Shown here: in pieces, positions 12,429 through 25,365 of the stretch
Position numbering within the stretch: the stretch's first letter is position 1
Layout: each line of letters opens with the position of its first letter
Assembly (NCBI GenBank): GCA_013115135.1
Contig: JABANP010000199.1
Coordinates: 25,346-89,345 of the forward strand
Source: Perkinsus olseni
Lineage: Eukaryota; Perkinsozoa; Perkinsida; Perkinsidae
DNA: 64,000 nt
Reading direction: 5' to 3'
The notes under the pieces: generated by a model
The model's input: the letters and a program-made list of their open reading frames with translations, nothing else
Databases searched by the model: none
Told to the model about the DNA's origin: nothing
Translations under genes and position numbers: made by a program

Positions 12429-15330
12429 ATGGTTCAGAGGCTCCCGGCGGTGGACGTCTATAAACTCCTCACTGCTGCGTATACTGGGCTGATGGCCTGT
12501 CTCTGCTCTTGGGCAGTCTTCATCATGCCCCATGGACAGGGAGCGAACATGACGGTGAGCGGTAGTGACCATTGCAATTTGACTGCTCGATAGCTTCCTG
12601 CTTTGAATTGCGGATCTCATCTTCTTTCCAGGTACTCGCTCCCATCTGGGCATTAGTGTCAGCCTTCCTCAACCTGAGTGCCAACTACGACCAGTCGCTG
12701 CGGTCGATCGTCGGAGCCCTCATCGGCCTCGGCCTGACTCAGCTCATTGCCCTCATCATATCATCTGCCTCGTCCTCTGGTTATAATGACTGGATCGGCG
12801 TGGTCGTATGCTTCCCCGTCTGCTTCTTTCTCGGTATCGCGGACCCCGCCACAGGTTGCAAAATGTCCAAGGTCTTCCGTTCTGACGTCGCGATGGAGTC
12901 CATGTACATCCCTCTCGCCTTCCCCAATGGGCAGCCATTCTTGCACAGCTTGTTAACATCTGGAGCCTTCATCGTCGGCTCTGCGGAGACGCTCGTTGCT
13001 ACTACTATACTTAACGCGTTCAACTTGTTGCCGCGCCATGAGGTGCCTCCGATACCGTCCTTTGCGAAGAGAGCAGCTGACTACTACGAGACCCTGTCCA
13101 CGTACTGTACTAGTGGTATGCAGCATGCTGGATTCATCGATCGGCAGAGGGCGGTCTTTGAGGAAGCTTGGAGAGCGGCCTCGAGAGCTGCCCCGACGCC
13201 GGAGCTACGGAGCGTGATATACAGGATGGCCGCGGAACTGATAGCCCTGAGGACCACGCTGAGGGACGGCGCTTACAGCCCTGAGATCCTGGAGTACATC
13301 TGGCATCCGCTGGTAGCGAACATAGTAGAGCTCAGGCTGGAGACGGTCTACTGGCTGCGTCGATCGGCAAGCCCGATTGGAGACGACGGTGCCATTCATG
13401 AGACTGATCTCGTTGAGCTCGGTAACCAGATGAAGATTCGTCTCAACGAGCAGTCGCTGATTTATGGCACCAAAGTTTTCTCGGGCGAGTCTTCCCTCTC
13501 TCCGGCCACCGACATTGTGCGCTTCCAGTTCGCTATGTCGCTGATTGCTCGGTTTGCAATGCTGTCGGATGATTTCCACAGATTGGTCAGGGAGTACGAG
13601 AAGTCACTTCCGGAGACCAAGGGATGGGTGAGTGTGAAGGCGTGGCAGAAAGGACGGCTAGGCTGGCTACACCATTTCCCAATCGAAAAATGCTTTCGCT
13701 TCGTGTGAATTTAAGGAGTGCCTCGGAAATTGGAATGTTGTCAAGCCAGTTCCGTCCAGATTGAATTCGCGACCAAACTTGATTTAGAATATGCCGTTCT
13801 ATATCGAACTAGTCGAGATCTCATCTGCTCGAGAATTGGTGTAGATGTAGATCACTATGAGATGTCCTCATTGCCTCGTTCATCAGATACACTGGCCGTC
13901 AAGGCTCCGCCAGTACTTCGTGGATTGTAAGAAGTATTGGATCGACTGGTGGCACTTGCCGTTCTTCGCTTTTGGTAGTATGACGCTCACCCAGAGATTC
14001 ATACACCCCTTAAGGCTCTCAATCACCATAACTGCCTTCGCTCTTCCCTCTTGTGGCCTGGGCTCATCAGAACCCCATTGTGGAGATCTACGGCTTCTGG
14101 GCGCTGGTCCCCATTCTCTTCTGTTTCCTTCAAACTCCTGGAGCGTCCCTGGTCGAAGGGGACGCGGCGGATCGTTGGCACCATCCTGGCTGCGGCTATC
14201 GCGATCATCTGCGTGTCTGTTCACCCCTACTCCCCGGCTGCATTCGTGGTGGAGATGTTCGTCATCACCTTCATTGGTAAACTGGGCAGTCTTTATCCGA
14301 GCATCGACTATGGTGGTACAGTCTTCGCCTTCACGTGGATGCTGGTGGGCATCATCCCAACACTTGGCGAAGGGGAAACGCGTGAAGATATGATACTGTG
14401 GTCTCTCTGGCGGGTTGCCATGACTCTGATCGGTACTATCGGCGGTACTATAGTGTCGATGTTTGTATTCCCCACTTTCGCCATGGAGAAGCTGAATCGG
14501 GAGTCTGCCCATGAGCTGCTTGAGCAGGCCGATATGGTCGCACGAGCTCTGGAGCAGCTGTGCGCTCTCGAGAAGGGCCTTCTGTGAATCCCGAGGACCG
14601 GGGAGTTGAGGGAGGAGACGAGTTCTTCAGATCGAGCGATACTCGTTTCGCGCTGCTTCCCGACGCGAAGGCTGAAGCTACTGTTCTCAATAAGACTGCG
14701 TTTGTAGACGATACTACTCGAGCTGTCCTGACTGCCCAGGGAAAGATCGATCGTATGGGTAGGAGTGCCCTAGTCGCGCACACTACGTTGGCTGACTGTG
14801 CTCGGCGCTTGGGAGAGCCCTCGATATCGTATCTGCTGGAGCCACTGAAGGGTGATCTGTACAAGTTTGCAACAGCATTGAGGGACTCGGCCTCGCAGGT
14901 GGCGTTGACCATACTGGATGACTCGTGGCGGCCCTCAGCCAGGAGTGGGAATAAAGCGGTTACGCGCGGCAGGTTGACGAGCAGTCAGGTGAATGTCGAG
15001 ATGCAGAGGATAATAGACATCTTCGTCAAGCGGCGAGAGGAGATGCTGGCTGGCGACAGATGCGATCTTGAGGGGTGGTCCCAGGCGGTGAAGTCGGGCT
15101 GCTATTCACTTTACCATGCAGTCTATACGATGCGGGTCTTCGCCGATGACTGGGTCCAAATGGAGACTATCATTCTCGGCTTGGCTCCTATGGTGGAGAT
15201 GAGGGCCCGTGCGCTGAGCGGTGCGTACGTCCCTGGTCCAAGCGCCCTGGTGTTGAAGACGCCACGGCATAGCACACTGAGAAGCTTCACGGACGCCTCC
15301 TCTGAGGAGAATGCCCGAGATTTCGATTGA
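12429..15330 (+). CDS. FUSC/ArAE-like membrane protein, subfamily 1 (array gene F)
   Basis: Exons are 12429-12554, 12632-13627 and 13887-15330; exon 1 is exactly 42 codons, as in genes B and G. The exon 2 product (FLNLSANYDQSLRSIVGALI onward) is intact. Exon 3 aligns with gene G only if the frame changes near 14048 (+1), 14155 (+1) and 14578 (-1, one C missing from a C run). The C-terminal half contains the usual second membrane block and the conserved SSQVNVEMQRIIDIFVKRRE segment. Function as for gene B. With three breaks in one exon, it is the most suspect subfamily-1 member. Confidence 0.65.
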
Positions 15331-16117
15331 TTTCCGTGTAGGATACGCGGTGCATTTCGATCTTGATACGTGAACTGGCATGATTCGTGATAAGACTAGC
15401 GTGTCATGGCGATTCTGTTTGAATGAGAATCGCCTTTCTTGTGTCTACCAGCGTTGTTATCATTATCATTGTTCTCACTTTATCGAGTTTCACTTCTGAA
15501 GTTTGCCGAGTTGGTGCAACCGGGCGGACGACTGCTGTGCGGCTCGGTGAGTAAGATGATTTGGCTGGTTGTGTTGCCAGGTTCGTAATTGCTCTCTCTC
15601 ACCGTTTCGATTGAACTCCCGTAAGTCCCGGGTGAACTTCGCTTCAGCTCATGGGAGATGTTGCTTGATCAGCGGCAGCCGAGTGTTCGGTAGTACCAAA
15701 CGCTCGTCGGTTGGTTCCTTGTGGACGGAGCCGAGTAGATAGAACTTGTACTAACAAGTTGGGAATTCACGGGCCCTAGGGGGGCCTCTGGACGGCGCTC
15801 CTTTGTGGGCTGACCACGCGGTGCTATCGACAATGCCTTGAACATTGCGCGCTTAGGCCAGCAGTAAGTGTGAGCGGGCTCCGTGGGTGTGCTCGGTATA
15901 CCGACCATACTGCCTTGTCGTTCCCCGGTGCTAGACTCTATAAAACACATACTGAACTGCTACCATTAGTGGCCAGTTTCTACTACTATGGCTATGCCAT
16001 AGCCATAGCCGCTATGGGTTTTGTCTTCACTGGGAATTTGTTGGTACTCTCTTCGCTGGGCTTGGATACTCTTCACGTTTTCGGCCCTTGGCAGTTTCTG
16101 TTGTGATTTAGTAGTCT
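15331..16117. other. Intergenic region between array genes F and G
   Basis: This 787-bp spacer shows no convincing gene. It contains a reflected palindrome cluster at 15990-16017 (GCTATG-C-CATAGC, CATAGC-C-GCTATG), about 100 bp before the start codon of gene G. Nothing else stands out. Confidence 0.6.
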
Positions 16118-18795
16118 ATGGTTGAACGACTTCCTTCAATACCCGTTTACAAGTTGCTTACGGCGTTGTATACGGGCGTGATGGCTTGCCTCTGTTCGTG
16201 GGCCATCTTTTTGACCCCAGAGGGCCGTGGAGCGAATATGACTGTAAGTGGACGAGCATACGATAGACTGTTCCAATTTTTAGGGCGTGCTCAGGTACTC
16301 GCTCCGATCTGGGCATTGGTTTCTTCTTTCCTCAACATCCACGATAACTATGACCAGTCCTGTAGATCAGTCGTAGGAGCCTTTATAGGTCTCTTCTTCA
16401 CTGAGTTGATCTCCATCGTCATAACGGCCGGCAATACCGTCGAGTATAGTGACTGGATCGGTGTCGCTGTGGCCTTCCCAATATGCTTCCTGATGGCATT
16501 GGGAGATGCGGCGACAGGCAGCAAGCTTTCGAAAGTGTTTCGTTCCGATGTCGCCATGGAGGCCATGTACATCCCCATTGCCTTTCCCAACGGCCGCCCG
16601 TTCCTGCACGGGGCTCTGACTGCTGCGGCTTTCATGGTCGGCTCGGCGGAGTCCTTCATTGCCACTAGTATCCTCAACGCGTTTAATCTTCTCCCTCGGA
16701 AGGACATACCGGCGTTGCCGGCTTTTGCGAAGCGCGCTGCTGATTACTATGAGACACTCACGGCGTATTGGACGAGCGGTATGGAGCATGCTGATTTCAT
16801 CGATCGACAAAGGAAGGTATTCGAGGAGTCCTGGAGAGCGGCCTCTAGGGAAGCGCCGACGCCGGAACTTCGTAGTGTTATCTACCGTATGGCGTCGGGG
16901 TTGATCGCACTGAGGGATACTATGAATGATGGTCGGTACAGCGAGGATATGCTGGAGCATATATGGCACCCACTCATGCCCGATATCGTTGATATGAGAC
17001 TGGAAGTTGTCTACTGGTTGCGGACAACTGCCAAGCCTATCAGGGATGACAAGGAGATCGAGCAGACGGACCTCATGAACCTGGCGACCGAATTGAGTAG
17101 CAGGCTGAGCCAGGCTTCCATCACCTACAGCGAGAAAAGTCGTCGAGGGGGAGTCCTCGTTATCGCCTGCGAATGATATTGTGAGATTCCAGTTTGCCAT
17201 GTCCCTGATCGCTAAGTTTGCGATCTTGTCTGACGAGTTCTATAATTTAGTTCGCCGGCAGCAGAAGGAGGGGGCACATTCTCTAAAATGGGTAAGTATC
17301 TTCGATTCGTTTTCAGTGAAAACTTTTCACCGTTCATTTTTGTTCATTTCAAGCCCTTTGCTGGTTCTAGTGGCCTTTGTGCATTTCGAATAGTTTCCCT
17401 TTTCAGTATAACTGGGGAGGACGATTCTGTCGTTATATGAAGGAGTGCAAGGAGTATTGGATCCATTGGTGGCACCTGCCCTTCTGGGCCTACGGCAACA
17501 TGACGCTCAGGCAAAGGCTCGTGCATCCGTTAAGGTTGTCTCTCACCATCACCCTATTTGCTTTCCCCCTAGTGGCTTGGGCTCATAAGGAGAAGGTGGT
17601 GGAGACCTTTGGGTTCTGGGCCTTGGTGCCCCTATTGTTCTGCTTCCTGGGTACTCCCGGTGCCTCCTTGGTCAAGGGTACCAGGCGTATCATTGGTACC
17701 ATCCTCGCTGCCTGTTTGGGTATGATTTGCATCGAAGCCAACTACAACAGCGTCCCTGCTTTCATTGTGGAGATGTTCGTTATCGTGTCTATTGGTAAGC
17801 TTGGTGCCCTCTACAGCAATATCGACTACGCCGGTACTGTGTTTGCATTCACGTGGATGCTTGTGGGTATTGTCCCTACGTTGGGCTCGGAGCCGACTGA
17901 GAGCGATATGATAACCTGGGCACTGTGGCGTCTGTTGATGACTCTGATTGGTACCCTCGGCAATATGGTCGTCGCCACGTTCGTATTCCCGACGTTCGCC
18001 TTCGAGAAGTTGAACGGTGAGACGGCTCACGAGCTTATGGCCCAGTCCCAGTTGGTGTCGATGGCGGTCGAGCAGCTCTGTGCTGTAGAGAAGGGTCCAT
18101 CGGTGAACCCTGATGACAAGCGCATAGAAAGTGGTGATGAGTTCTTCAAGTCTAGCGATTACAGATACCAGCTTCTACCTGACGCCAAGGCTGAGGAGCT
18201 CGTGCTGAACAAGACGGCCTTCATTGATGACACCACTCGTGCAGTTATAAGATCTCAATACGATATTGATATGATGGGCCGTTCTGCTATGGTGGCACAT
18301 ACCAACATCGCCGATTGCACGCGCCAGATCGCCGACCCGACGATTTCTCTGTTACTGGACCCTCTACGTGAGAGCCTTCATAAAGTGGCGGTAGCATTGA
18401 ATGATTCATCGTCTAAGATGGCGCTGAAGATACTTGACCAAAGCAAGAGAGGGCATAAGGATAGCGGCTCCTTTGAGCTTGCTGATGACAGTAGCCAGGT
18501 CAACGTCGAGATGCAGCGGGCCTTGGATATCTTCGTCGCCAGGAGAGAAGTCATGCTCTCGGGCGAGAAGAAGAATCTAGAGAACTGGGCCAGTGCGATT
18601 CAGGGCGGCCTCTACGGTCTCTTCCATTCACTGTACACGCTGCGTGTGTTTGTCGACGAGTGGGTTCATATGGAGACTAGGATCCTGAACCTCAAGCCGG
18701 CTACTCGAAGGTCTCGTGCACTCACTGGTGCCCCGCAGGAGTTGGTCCGTGATATCTCTAAGGCTACTCGACATGGTTCGAGAGATAAGCTCTAA
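16118..18795 (+). CDS. FUSC/ArAE-like membrane protein, subfamily 1 (array gene G)
   Basis: Exons are 16118-16243, 16295-17291 and 17407-18795. Intron 1 is 51 nt and in frame; two AG acceptors are close together, and the second (at 16294) is chosen from genes B and F. Exon 3 is open throughout and gives the best view of the subfamily-1 C-terminal half: WWHLPFWAYGNMTLRQR, six hydrophobic segments (for example AGTVFAFTWMLVGIVP), then a soluble tail with SSQVNVEMQRALDIFVARRE and a final SRALTGAPQELV. One extra A in an A run near 17136 breaks exon 2. Likely a membrane exporter; substrate unknown. Confidence 0.7.
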
Positions 18796-19365
18796 GTCAC
18801 TATGTCGCCTCTACGTCTCTTGCATGTTCCTCGGTTCATCGTCCCAATTTCCCAAGGAGGTTCTCCTCGCACTTGAGCTTCTCCCAGTTCCTGTTCACTG
18901 TATAGTTGATCTTTCGTCGCCTTACTAAGTACCTCATATCGTTCGCTGCGGGGTCATCGCACTCAGCACCAGATAAGCGAAGTATTTCGCGAGCTCCCGC
19001 GAGCTCTTATTCGTGGAGTAAAAAAGAAGCTGAGGCGAGCCTGTGCTATGTCGAAGTACGAGTCCTGGGCTGTTCAAGCTAGTCTTGGTCTATTGGTCTA
19101 TATATGTGTTCATTGCCTGGTCCGCTTCACAATCAGTGTGTGACAGTAATACTATTGTGTCGATTCTTGGTATCGTCCACTCGAGCTCGTTTATCGCAGA
19201 GCTCGATCCCTGCCGAGTTAACATTCATTTCCTCGCACGGTCTTGTCGCGTTGAATCTCCATTTCCGGACTTTCTCCAAATTTGTGGTGTCATGCAAGGT
19301 CGGGTCGGAGTCATTTCCGCCGTTTATGCTCCTGTTGTTTAACCAGATTGTTATACAGTAGATGT
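18796..19365. other. Intergenic region between array genes G and H
   Basis: I see no gene in these 570 bp. A short direct duplication of CGCGAGCTC occurs around 18989-19006. No clear promoter element was recognised. Confidence 0.5.
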
Positions 19366-22158
19366 ATGTCGCGGAAAACTCACAGCACTCCAACGTCTTA
19401 TAGCCTCCCTCAGTATTCCCAGTATCGCGTGCGGGTGGCGGCATACGCCGGGCTAATCGCGTGTATCTGCGCAGTCCCTCAGTTCCTCCCCACCATGCAG
19501 GAGATTCTGTTGCAGCATTTCTATGTAAGATAATCCCTCGTTCTCCTCGATTCTTTCCATACCTCCCCCATCGTCTTTTACCACTTTATCGGTGTTGAAG
19601 CTCCTAGAGTGCAATTCTTGTCTTAATGTACTAATATACGCGATCAGTGGTGGGCTTTTTAACAGCGCGCTTTTTCTAGATCACTTTCATGCTTCAGGTC
19701 ATCGGTATCTTGTACGCCTTCATATCAGCCTCCTTGGATGCTAAAACGTTCATGATGCTCCCCTGGCGTCTCACAGTCGGTGTGCTCGCTGGCTCTGTGT
19801 CGGGCTACATTATTGTTCTGCTCGTGACTGCCATGGGTGGTGGGGTGTATAATCCATTCTATGGAACTTTACTCATGTCCCCCTTCTTGTTGGTATTCAG
19901 TCTGGCCGAGCCGACCCTAAAGTGTAAATTCTCTCAACTCCATAGCTACATCGCTGCCAACGTGGTTATGATATGTGTTGTTGTTTTCTCCGGGCCATAT
20001 TCCCGGAAAGCCTTCTACTCGGCTATGTTCGCTGGAATACTCTCTTTCGTGGTCCCGATCACCTTAACAGCGACGCTCAATGTGCTTGGTTGCTCCCTCG
20101 CACGGCACCTGAACCTATGGCCGTGTTCGAGTACGCTGTCGGCAACAACTTCAAGTCTAACGCCTGCTATATACTGGACGGTGACCTCCATAAGCGAGAG
20201 CTTGATGAGCTACGACGAGCCCTTGTGACCTCACGCAAAGCCGTATTGGCGAGTGTCACCGATGCCGACCTTCGACTCTGTATCTTCCAACTGACGAGCA
20301 CGTTATACGGACTCAGACGGGCCTCTGGTTGGGAGCCCTTCAGCGAGGCAGCAGTGACACACCTGTGGGAGCCGATGCAGATGGAGCTGAGAAACCTGAT
20401 GACTTTCGTGACCGCCGTGTTAAGACACGAGGTGGAGTTGGACGACATTCCTGATTTGAAATCCACGGCTAGGAATACGCTTCTTCGGATCAAGAGGATA
20501 AGCATCGAATACACCCGGGCAGTCGCCGACCAGAAATCCGTTGTGATTTCGTCGAGAGAGATGGCTCGGGTCGAGTTTGCCATGCTCGCTATTCCGAGAT
20601 TTGCTATTCTCGTGAACCACTATTTCGAGCTCAAAGCTAAGCGGAGCCCGCCGAAGCCCTCCTCTAATGAAATACGTAAGCTTTCGATGGACAGCTACAG
20701 TTGTTCATTTATTCAGAACTCTCTGACACTCCCTATTGGTTTCTGTTCTAGGTACCGATTTACCCTCCACTGAGGCACCCCATACAGTTCCTGAAGCAAC
20801 CTATATGGCCTCCGGGCACTTCTCTACGCGACAAGCTAGCCTTTCCTCTAAGGCTGACCATATGCTCGACGATTATGCTCGAAGCTACTCTAGCTGTCGC
20901 TCAGGTCTATCCGATCCTCCTTATTGAAGGTCTGTGGATTTGCCTCCCTGTGCTTACTTGTTTCTTGCCCACGGTCGGTCATGCTTTGGGCAAGGGTTTC
21001 AGACGTATGCTCGGTGTCACCATCGGAGGCTTGGCGGCAATACTGATTGTCTACATTAACCCTATGAATGTTCCTGCTGTGATGGTAGAGCTCTTCATAG
21101 CTGCGGCCTTGGGTAAGTTCTTTACCATGGACCCTACCATCGGTTATCTAGGATTCCAAACGACTGTCACTTTCTGCGTGGTGGGTGTATGCAATGCTCT
21201 CGATCCAACCCTAAATGGTGGAGATCGGATGGAAGCAGCTTTATACCGAATGCTCTTCACGCTGATCGGTTTGGTAATCTCCATCTTTCTCGCCCTGTTT
21301 ACGTTCCCTTCGTACTGTGGACGCCGTCTGGCGATACAAACCAGCAAGGAACTGTGTTGTGCCTCAAGCATGGTGTCGGCTTTGGTCAAGGGACTGGTGG
21401 CGAGGAAGCATGACGGTTCGAAGGAACCGGAAGGCCAGCCACTGCCCACTGTCTCCGAAGTGAGTGCAAGACTGTTGAAGGAAGACAACTGCCGCGCGGG
21501 AGAACAACGCTGGTTCCGCGAGGAAGCCACGTATCTGAAGCTTTTCAATCTTTCTTCGACACGATGCGCTGTGAAGCCCAAGTGCTTGGGTTGTGCCCAA
21601 GATGAGGTCACCAGGCTCAGCCGAAGCGCAGTCGTGGTGAGCCAGATTATCTGGGGTTGCGACCAAAGAATGAGTGCGGCAACGGATAACTTCCTTCTCG
21701 AGCCTATCCGACCTCTGTTAGGAGGTCTTGCGGAGCATCTACAACGTTCAGCTGTGGAATTGGATCGTTGTCTGCACGGTGTTGTGGATACTGGGCCAGC
21801 GGTCGAGGCGACAGGAGAGACTCTCGAGGCAATGCTCTACCTGAACGCAAAGTTCGATGAGAGCAGAACTAAATTACTCTTCACACGAACTTGGGCGCCC
21901 AAAGGTCAAAAGATGGATTCAACTCATATGATCGAAGTTCTGAGTAGCGGTGGCGGCGTTGGCGTCCATGAGGCCATACACGCTATCAACGTCTTCATCG
22001 AAGATTGGGTGTCGGTGGTCAATCAGCTACTGGGCTGTCAGCTGAGCGTACCGCACGCGCCAGTCGAGGAGAGTGTTATGTCTTTCGGAAGTTTCGATAC
22101 TACTACTGGATCTGATTATGAGGGTGCTCGCAGGAGAGCTGAGACTTGCGCATATTGA
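19366..22158 (+). CDS. FUSC/ArAE-like membrane protein, subfamily 2 (array gene H)
   Basis: Exons are 19366-19524, 19698 to about 20675, and 20752-22158. The start is the second of two adjacent ATGs, because only it is in frame. Exon 3 starts VPIYPPLRHPIQF and is open to the end, with KGFRRMLGVTIGGLAAIL, SSGGGVGVHEAIHAINVF and IEDW. Exon 2 needs one missing base near 20088, where LNVLG continues as LLPRTAPEP in another frame. The donor at 20676 is one base out of phase with the conserved phase-0 junction, so a second missing base just before it is likely. Function as for gene C. Confidence 0.65.
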
Positions 22159-22674
22159 GTCCGGATCCACTTCATGTTCTGTGTCCTATATTGTATTCCT
22201 CACACTGCCATAACGATTCATTATGTGTTCAGGAGGCATTTCTGTGTTTTCGATTTGCTCGTTTCTTGACACTGCGGTGGTAGAGTTCTAAAGGTTTGTT
22301 GACGTCGAGAGAGGCTTCGGATTGATACTCCGTGGGGAATAACGAGACTGAACTCCGGTTACTTTCGTGCTGTCCCGGCTGCTCTGTCAGTTGCTCAATA
22401 CCGAACCGGTGCGTGTGTCCTGTTGCGGTCATTCCTCGTATTCCTGTCGTTTGAGCTGTGAGCCTCCATTGCGAAAGTCGAGGCAGCCTGTCCTCCAGTA
22501 TATTGCATTCTGCATTCCGAAGTCAATCGGACTTGCCTATTTGTTCTTTCCTTGCTCCGGCACCGCTTCCGTCTCTCAGCCACGGGACAACGCCATTCCG
22601 ACCGGCCAGAGCATTGATCCCCTGGAGATTTTCGCGTTATTCAGTTCGTGCTCAGGTTTCTGACTGTTGGTTCA
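22159..22674. other. Intergenic region between array genes H and I
   Basis: No gene, repeat or RNA was recognised in these 516 bp. Confidence 0.5.
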
Positions 22675-25365
22675 ATGTCCACTGATGTCCCACGTTTCAG
22701 CCGCTTCCGCCTGCTGAACGCCCTCTATGCTGGAGTTATGGCCGGGGTCATGGCAGGACCGATGTTCATCTCCCAGTTTCAAGCAGTTTTTGATGAGATC
22801 ATCATGGTGAGCGTCGGGAGACAATTCTGTTCGTTTGAATTTCTTCACCGTTTCTGCCGATATACTTTCTCGTATGTCTCGAAGTGGCGTCTCGGGCCTG
22901 TGCGTGACTTAAACTCCGCTTGTCCTTTCAGGCACTCGGTATGATATGGGCAGTCCGCTGTAGTTCTCTGAGTTTCCCTGTCACCTGCTCAACCTCGTGG
23001 GAGGTACTTATTGCTTGCCTCATTGGAGCTGCGATAATTGCGGTTGTCATGCCGCTCACCACCGTGATATGCAGCGGAACTTTCAATCTCTACGTTTGCG
23101 CCGTCGTTACCTTACCGTTCTGCTTTGCCGTCTCCATGGCCGCTCCGTGCAACAAGTGCAAACTGGTGCAGTTGTACGATTATAAAACTACATTGACGGT
23201 GGTCTACCTAGGGCTCTTCTTTTGCGAAGGGAGATTTGCGGCTCCGAGTGGTATCGGTGCTCGCCGTCAGTGCATGGTCTACTCTTGTCCCTCTCTTGTT
23301 GACGGCCACGTTAAAGGCGCTACGAGCTCTGCCGAGGAGCGCCCCGCCTCCTATGCCTGTTTTTGAGGGAGCGGCTGCGTCATATTTGGAGACCTGTGTC
23401 ATGTTTATCTTGGAAGGCGAGTTGCATCAGGAGGAGTTGGAGCGAAACGGGATTGCCTCAGTGAAGCCAGGCGCAACCTGCTACGTTCTACCACCTGTGC
23501 GGATCTCGAGTTCACCGTATTTCGGATGTCGAGTCTTTTATACACACTAAGGCGATCATCTAGGTTTACACCGTTCAACACAGTTGCTGTGAAACATCTG
23601 TGGGTCCACCTAGAACGGGATCTGTTCCAGATGGTATCGGCCATGATCGCGATCTTGCGCCGGGAGGACAGCCCGATGGAGTCCGCCCAGTTGCGCGAGC
23701 GATCGCAGGAGATTGCCGGCGAGATCCGCGACAGAATCATAAAATACACTCGCGGCGTGGCCAAGGGCAGTGCTGACCTCATCCCGGTGCATGAGCTTAT
23801 CAGAATGGGAGCACGTGATGCTTTCGATCACGCGACTCGCGAAGGTTGTCGCCGACTACTCCGAGATCAAGCTGAAGATCGTGACGGAGAACGAGTTTCA
23901 TCTCGAGAATTTCGTGAGTCATCCTGTCTTACATTCGCTGGTACTGTTGCTTTCAGATTCCGGTACACCCTCTCGTATGGAGATTGTCGGCTTGGATCAA
24001 AGAGCCTCTTTACCCGGCCGACACTACATGGTTCGAACGGCTGTGGTTCCCTGTCAGGCTGACTGCGTCTCTCACGATACTGACTTTGAGTATATTGGGT
24101 GCTGCTGAGGACTACCCTGACCTTAGAGCGGAAGGATTCTGGATTCTTATGCCCGGTATCAGCTGCTTCCTCTCGACAGTGGGCTCTACCTTGAGCACGG
24201 GCGTGCGGCGTCTCCTCGGCGTCATAGTTGGTGGTGTGCTCGCTATAATAGCGACGTCAGTCCACCCGAACAACGAGGCCGCGTTCATAGTTGAGATATT
24301 CGTGGTCGCTACGGCAACGAGGTTCCTGGTTGTTGATTCTACAATAGGATACGCCGGGATGCAGATGTTCATCACATTCATAGTGGTTGCGGTGGTCAGC
24401 GGAATCGATGCTGAGATAACGCCAACGACGAGAATCTCCATGGCTGCTGTGCGGATGCTCTATACGGTGATCGGCCTGACAGCCACTCTGATGCTTTCTC
24501 TACTCACTGTACCCGTCTTCATCTGTCGAGAGTTATCGTGCAGGACTGCCGATGAGATCCGGTCTCTCGGGTGAAGTTGTCGTGCATGGAATCACAGCTC
24601 TCACAGCATCGGCTGAGGCCGGCTCATCACCGAGATGCTCAAGTGCCGACCTAGGGTCGGTGGTTTCTACTGGGAACCTCATCTTGCAGAGGGAGACAGC
24701 GAGAGCGACGGCGACGAGTGGTGCGGAAGAGGAAAACACACTGTTGCGGTTCGTCAGCGTGAACGCATCCAGATGCCAAATTAGCGCAGGCAGAATTATC
24801 TCCGCTCAGCGACAAGTCATGAGAGTCTCTCGGTGTTCCATGTCTGTCTGTATTAGTTTAGAGTGCTGCATGCATTCGATAGGCGCGACTGCTCGCAAGC
24901 ATTTGCTCCTGCCGGCTCGAGAGACTTTGGATGGCGTCGCTACGGCGATGTTGAAGTCGTCAATCGAGCTTGAGGGCCTTGTTACGTGGGCGAAGCGCTG
25001 CTGCCCGAGTGATAGAAGCCACCGAGGAGCTTGTTCGGGCTATGGGGGTGGCTCTCACCCATTTTGAGGACCTACACAGGGAACTACTATTCAGCAAGAC
25101 TTGGGCTATTGATGGGGACGTTATGGACTCCACTAAGTTGGTCGAAGCGCTATCGAGTGGTGGTGGGGTCGGGCTCCATGAAGGTTTGTATGCTCTTACT
25201 AGTTTTGTTGCAGAATGGCTAGCCCTTGTTAACGCGCTCCTGGGTTGCAGCATCACTGTGAGCCCACCCCGTGAACACGAGACGCGGATGAAGCGTTTCG
25301 TAAAAACTACCACCTCCGCAAGGGCTCGATCACGTGCCTACTCTGAGCAGCTGGGGAGCCGGTAA
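22675..25365 (+). CDS. FUSC/ArAE-like membrane protein, subfamily 2, heavily frame-broken (array gene I)
   Basis: Exons are 22675-22806, 22932-23913 and 23957-25365; intron 2 is only 43 nt. Alignment to genes C, E and H requires frame changes near 23241 (+1), 23448 (-1), 23808 (+1), 24560 (+1) and 24990 (+1). The sequence between them is well conserved (GFRRLLGVIVGG-like second block, SSGGGVGLHEGLYALTSF at the end). Several breaks lie in TTT, GGG or AA runs. It is either the worst-sequenced member or a recent pseudogene; conserved splice sites and signatures favour recent loss or error over an old relic. Confidence 0.55.
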
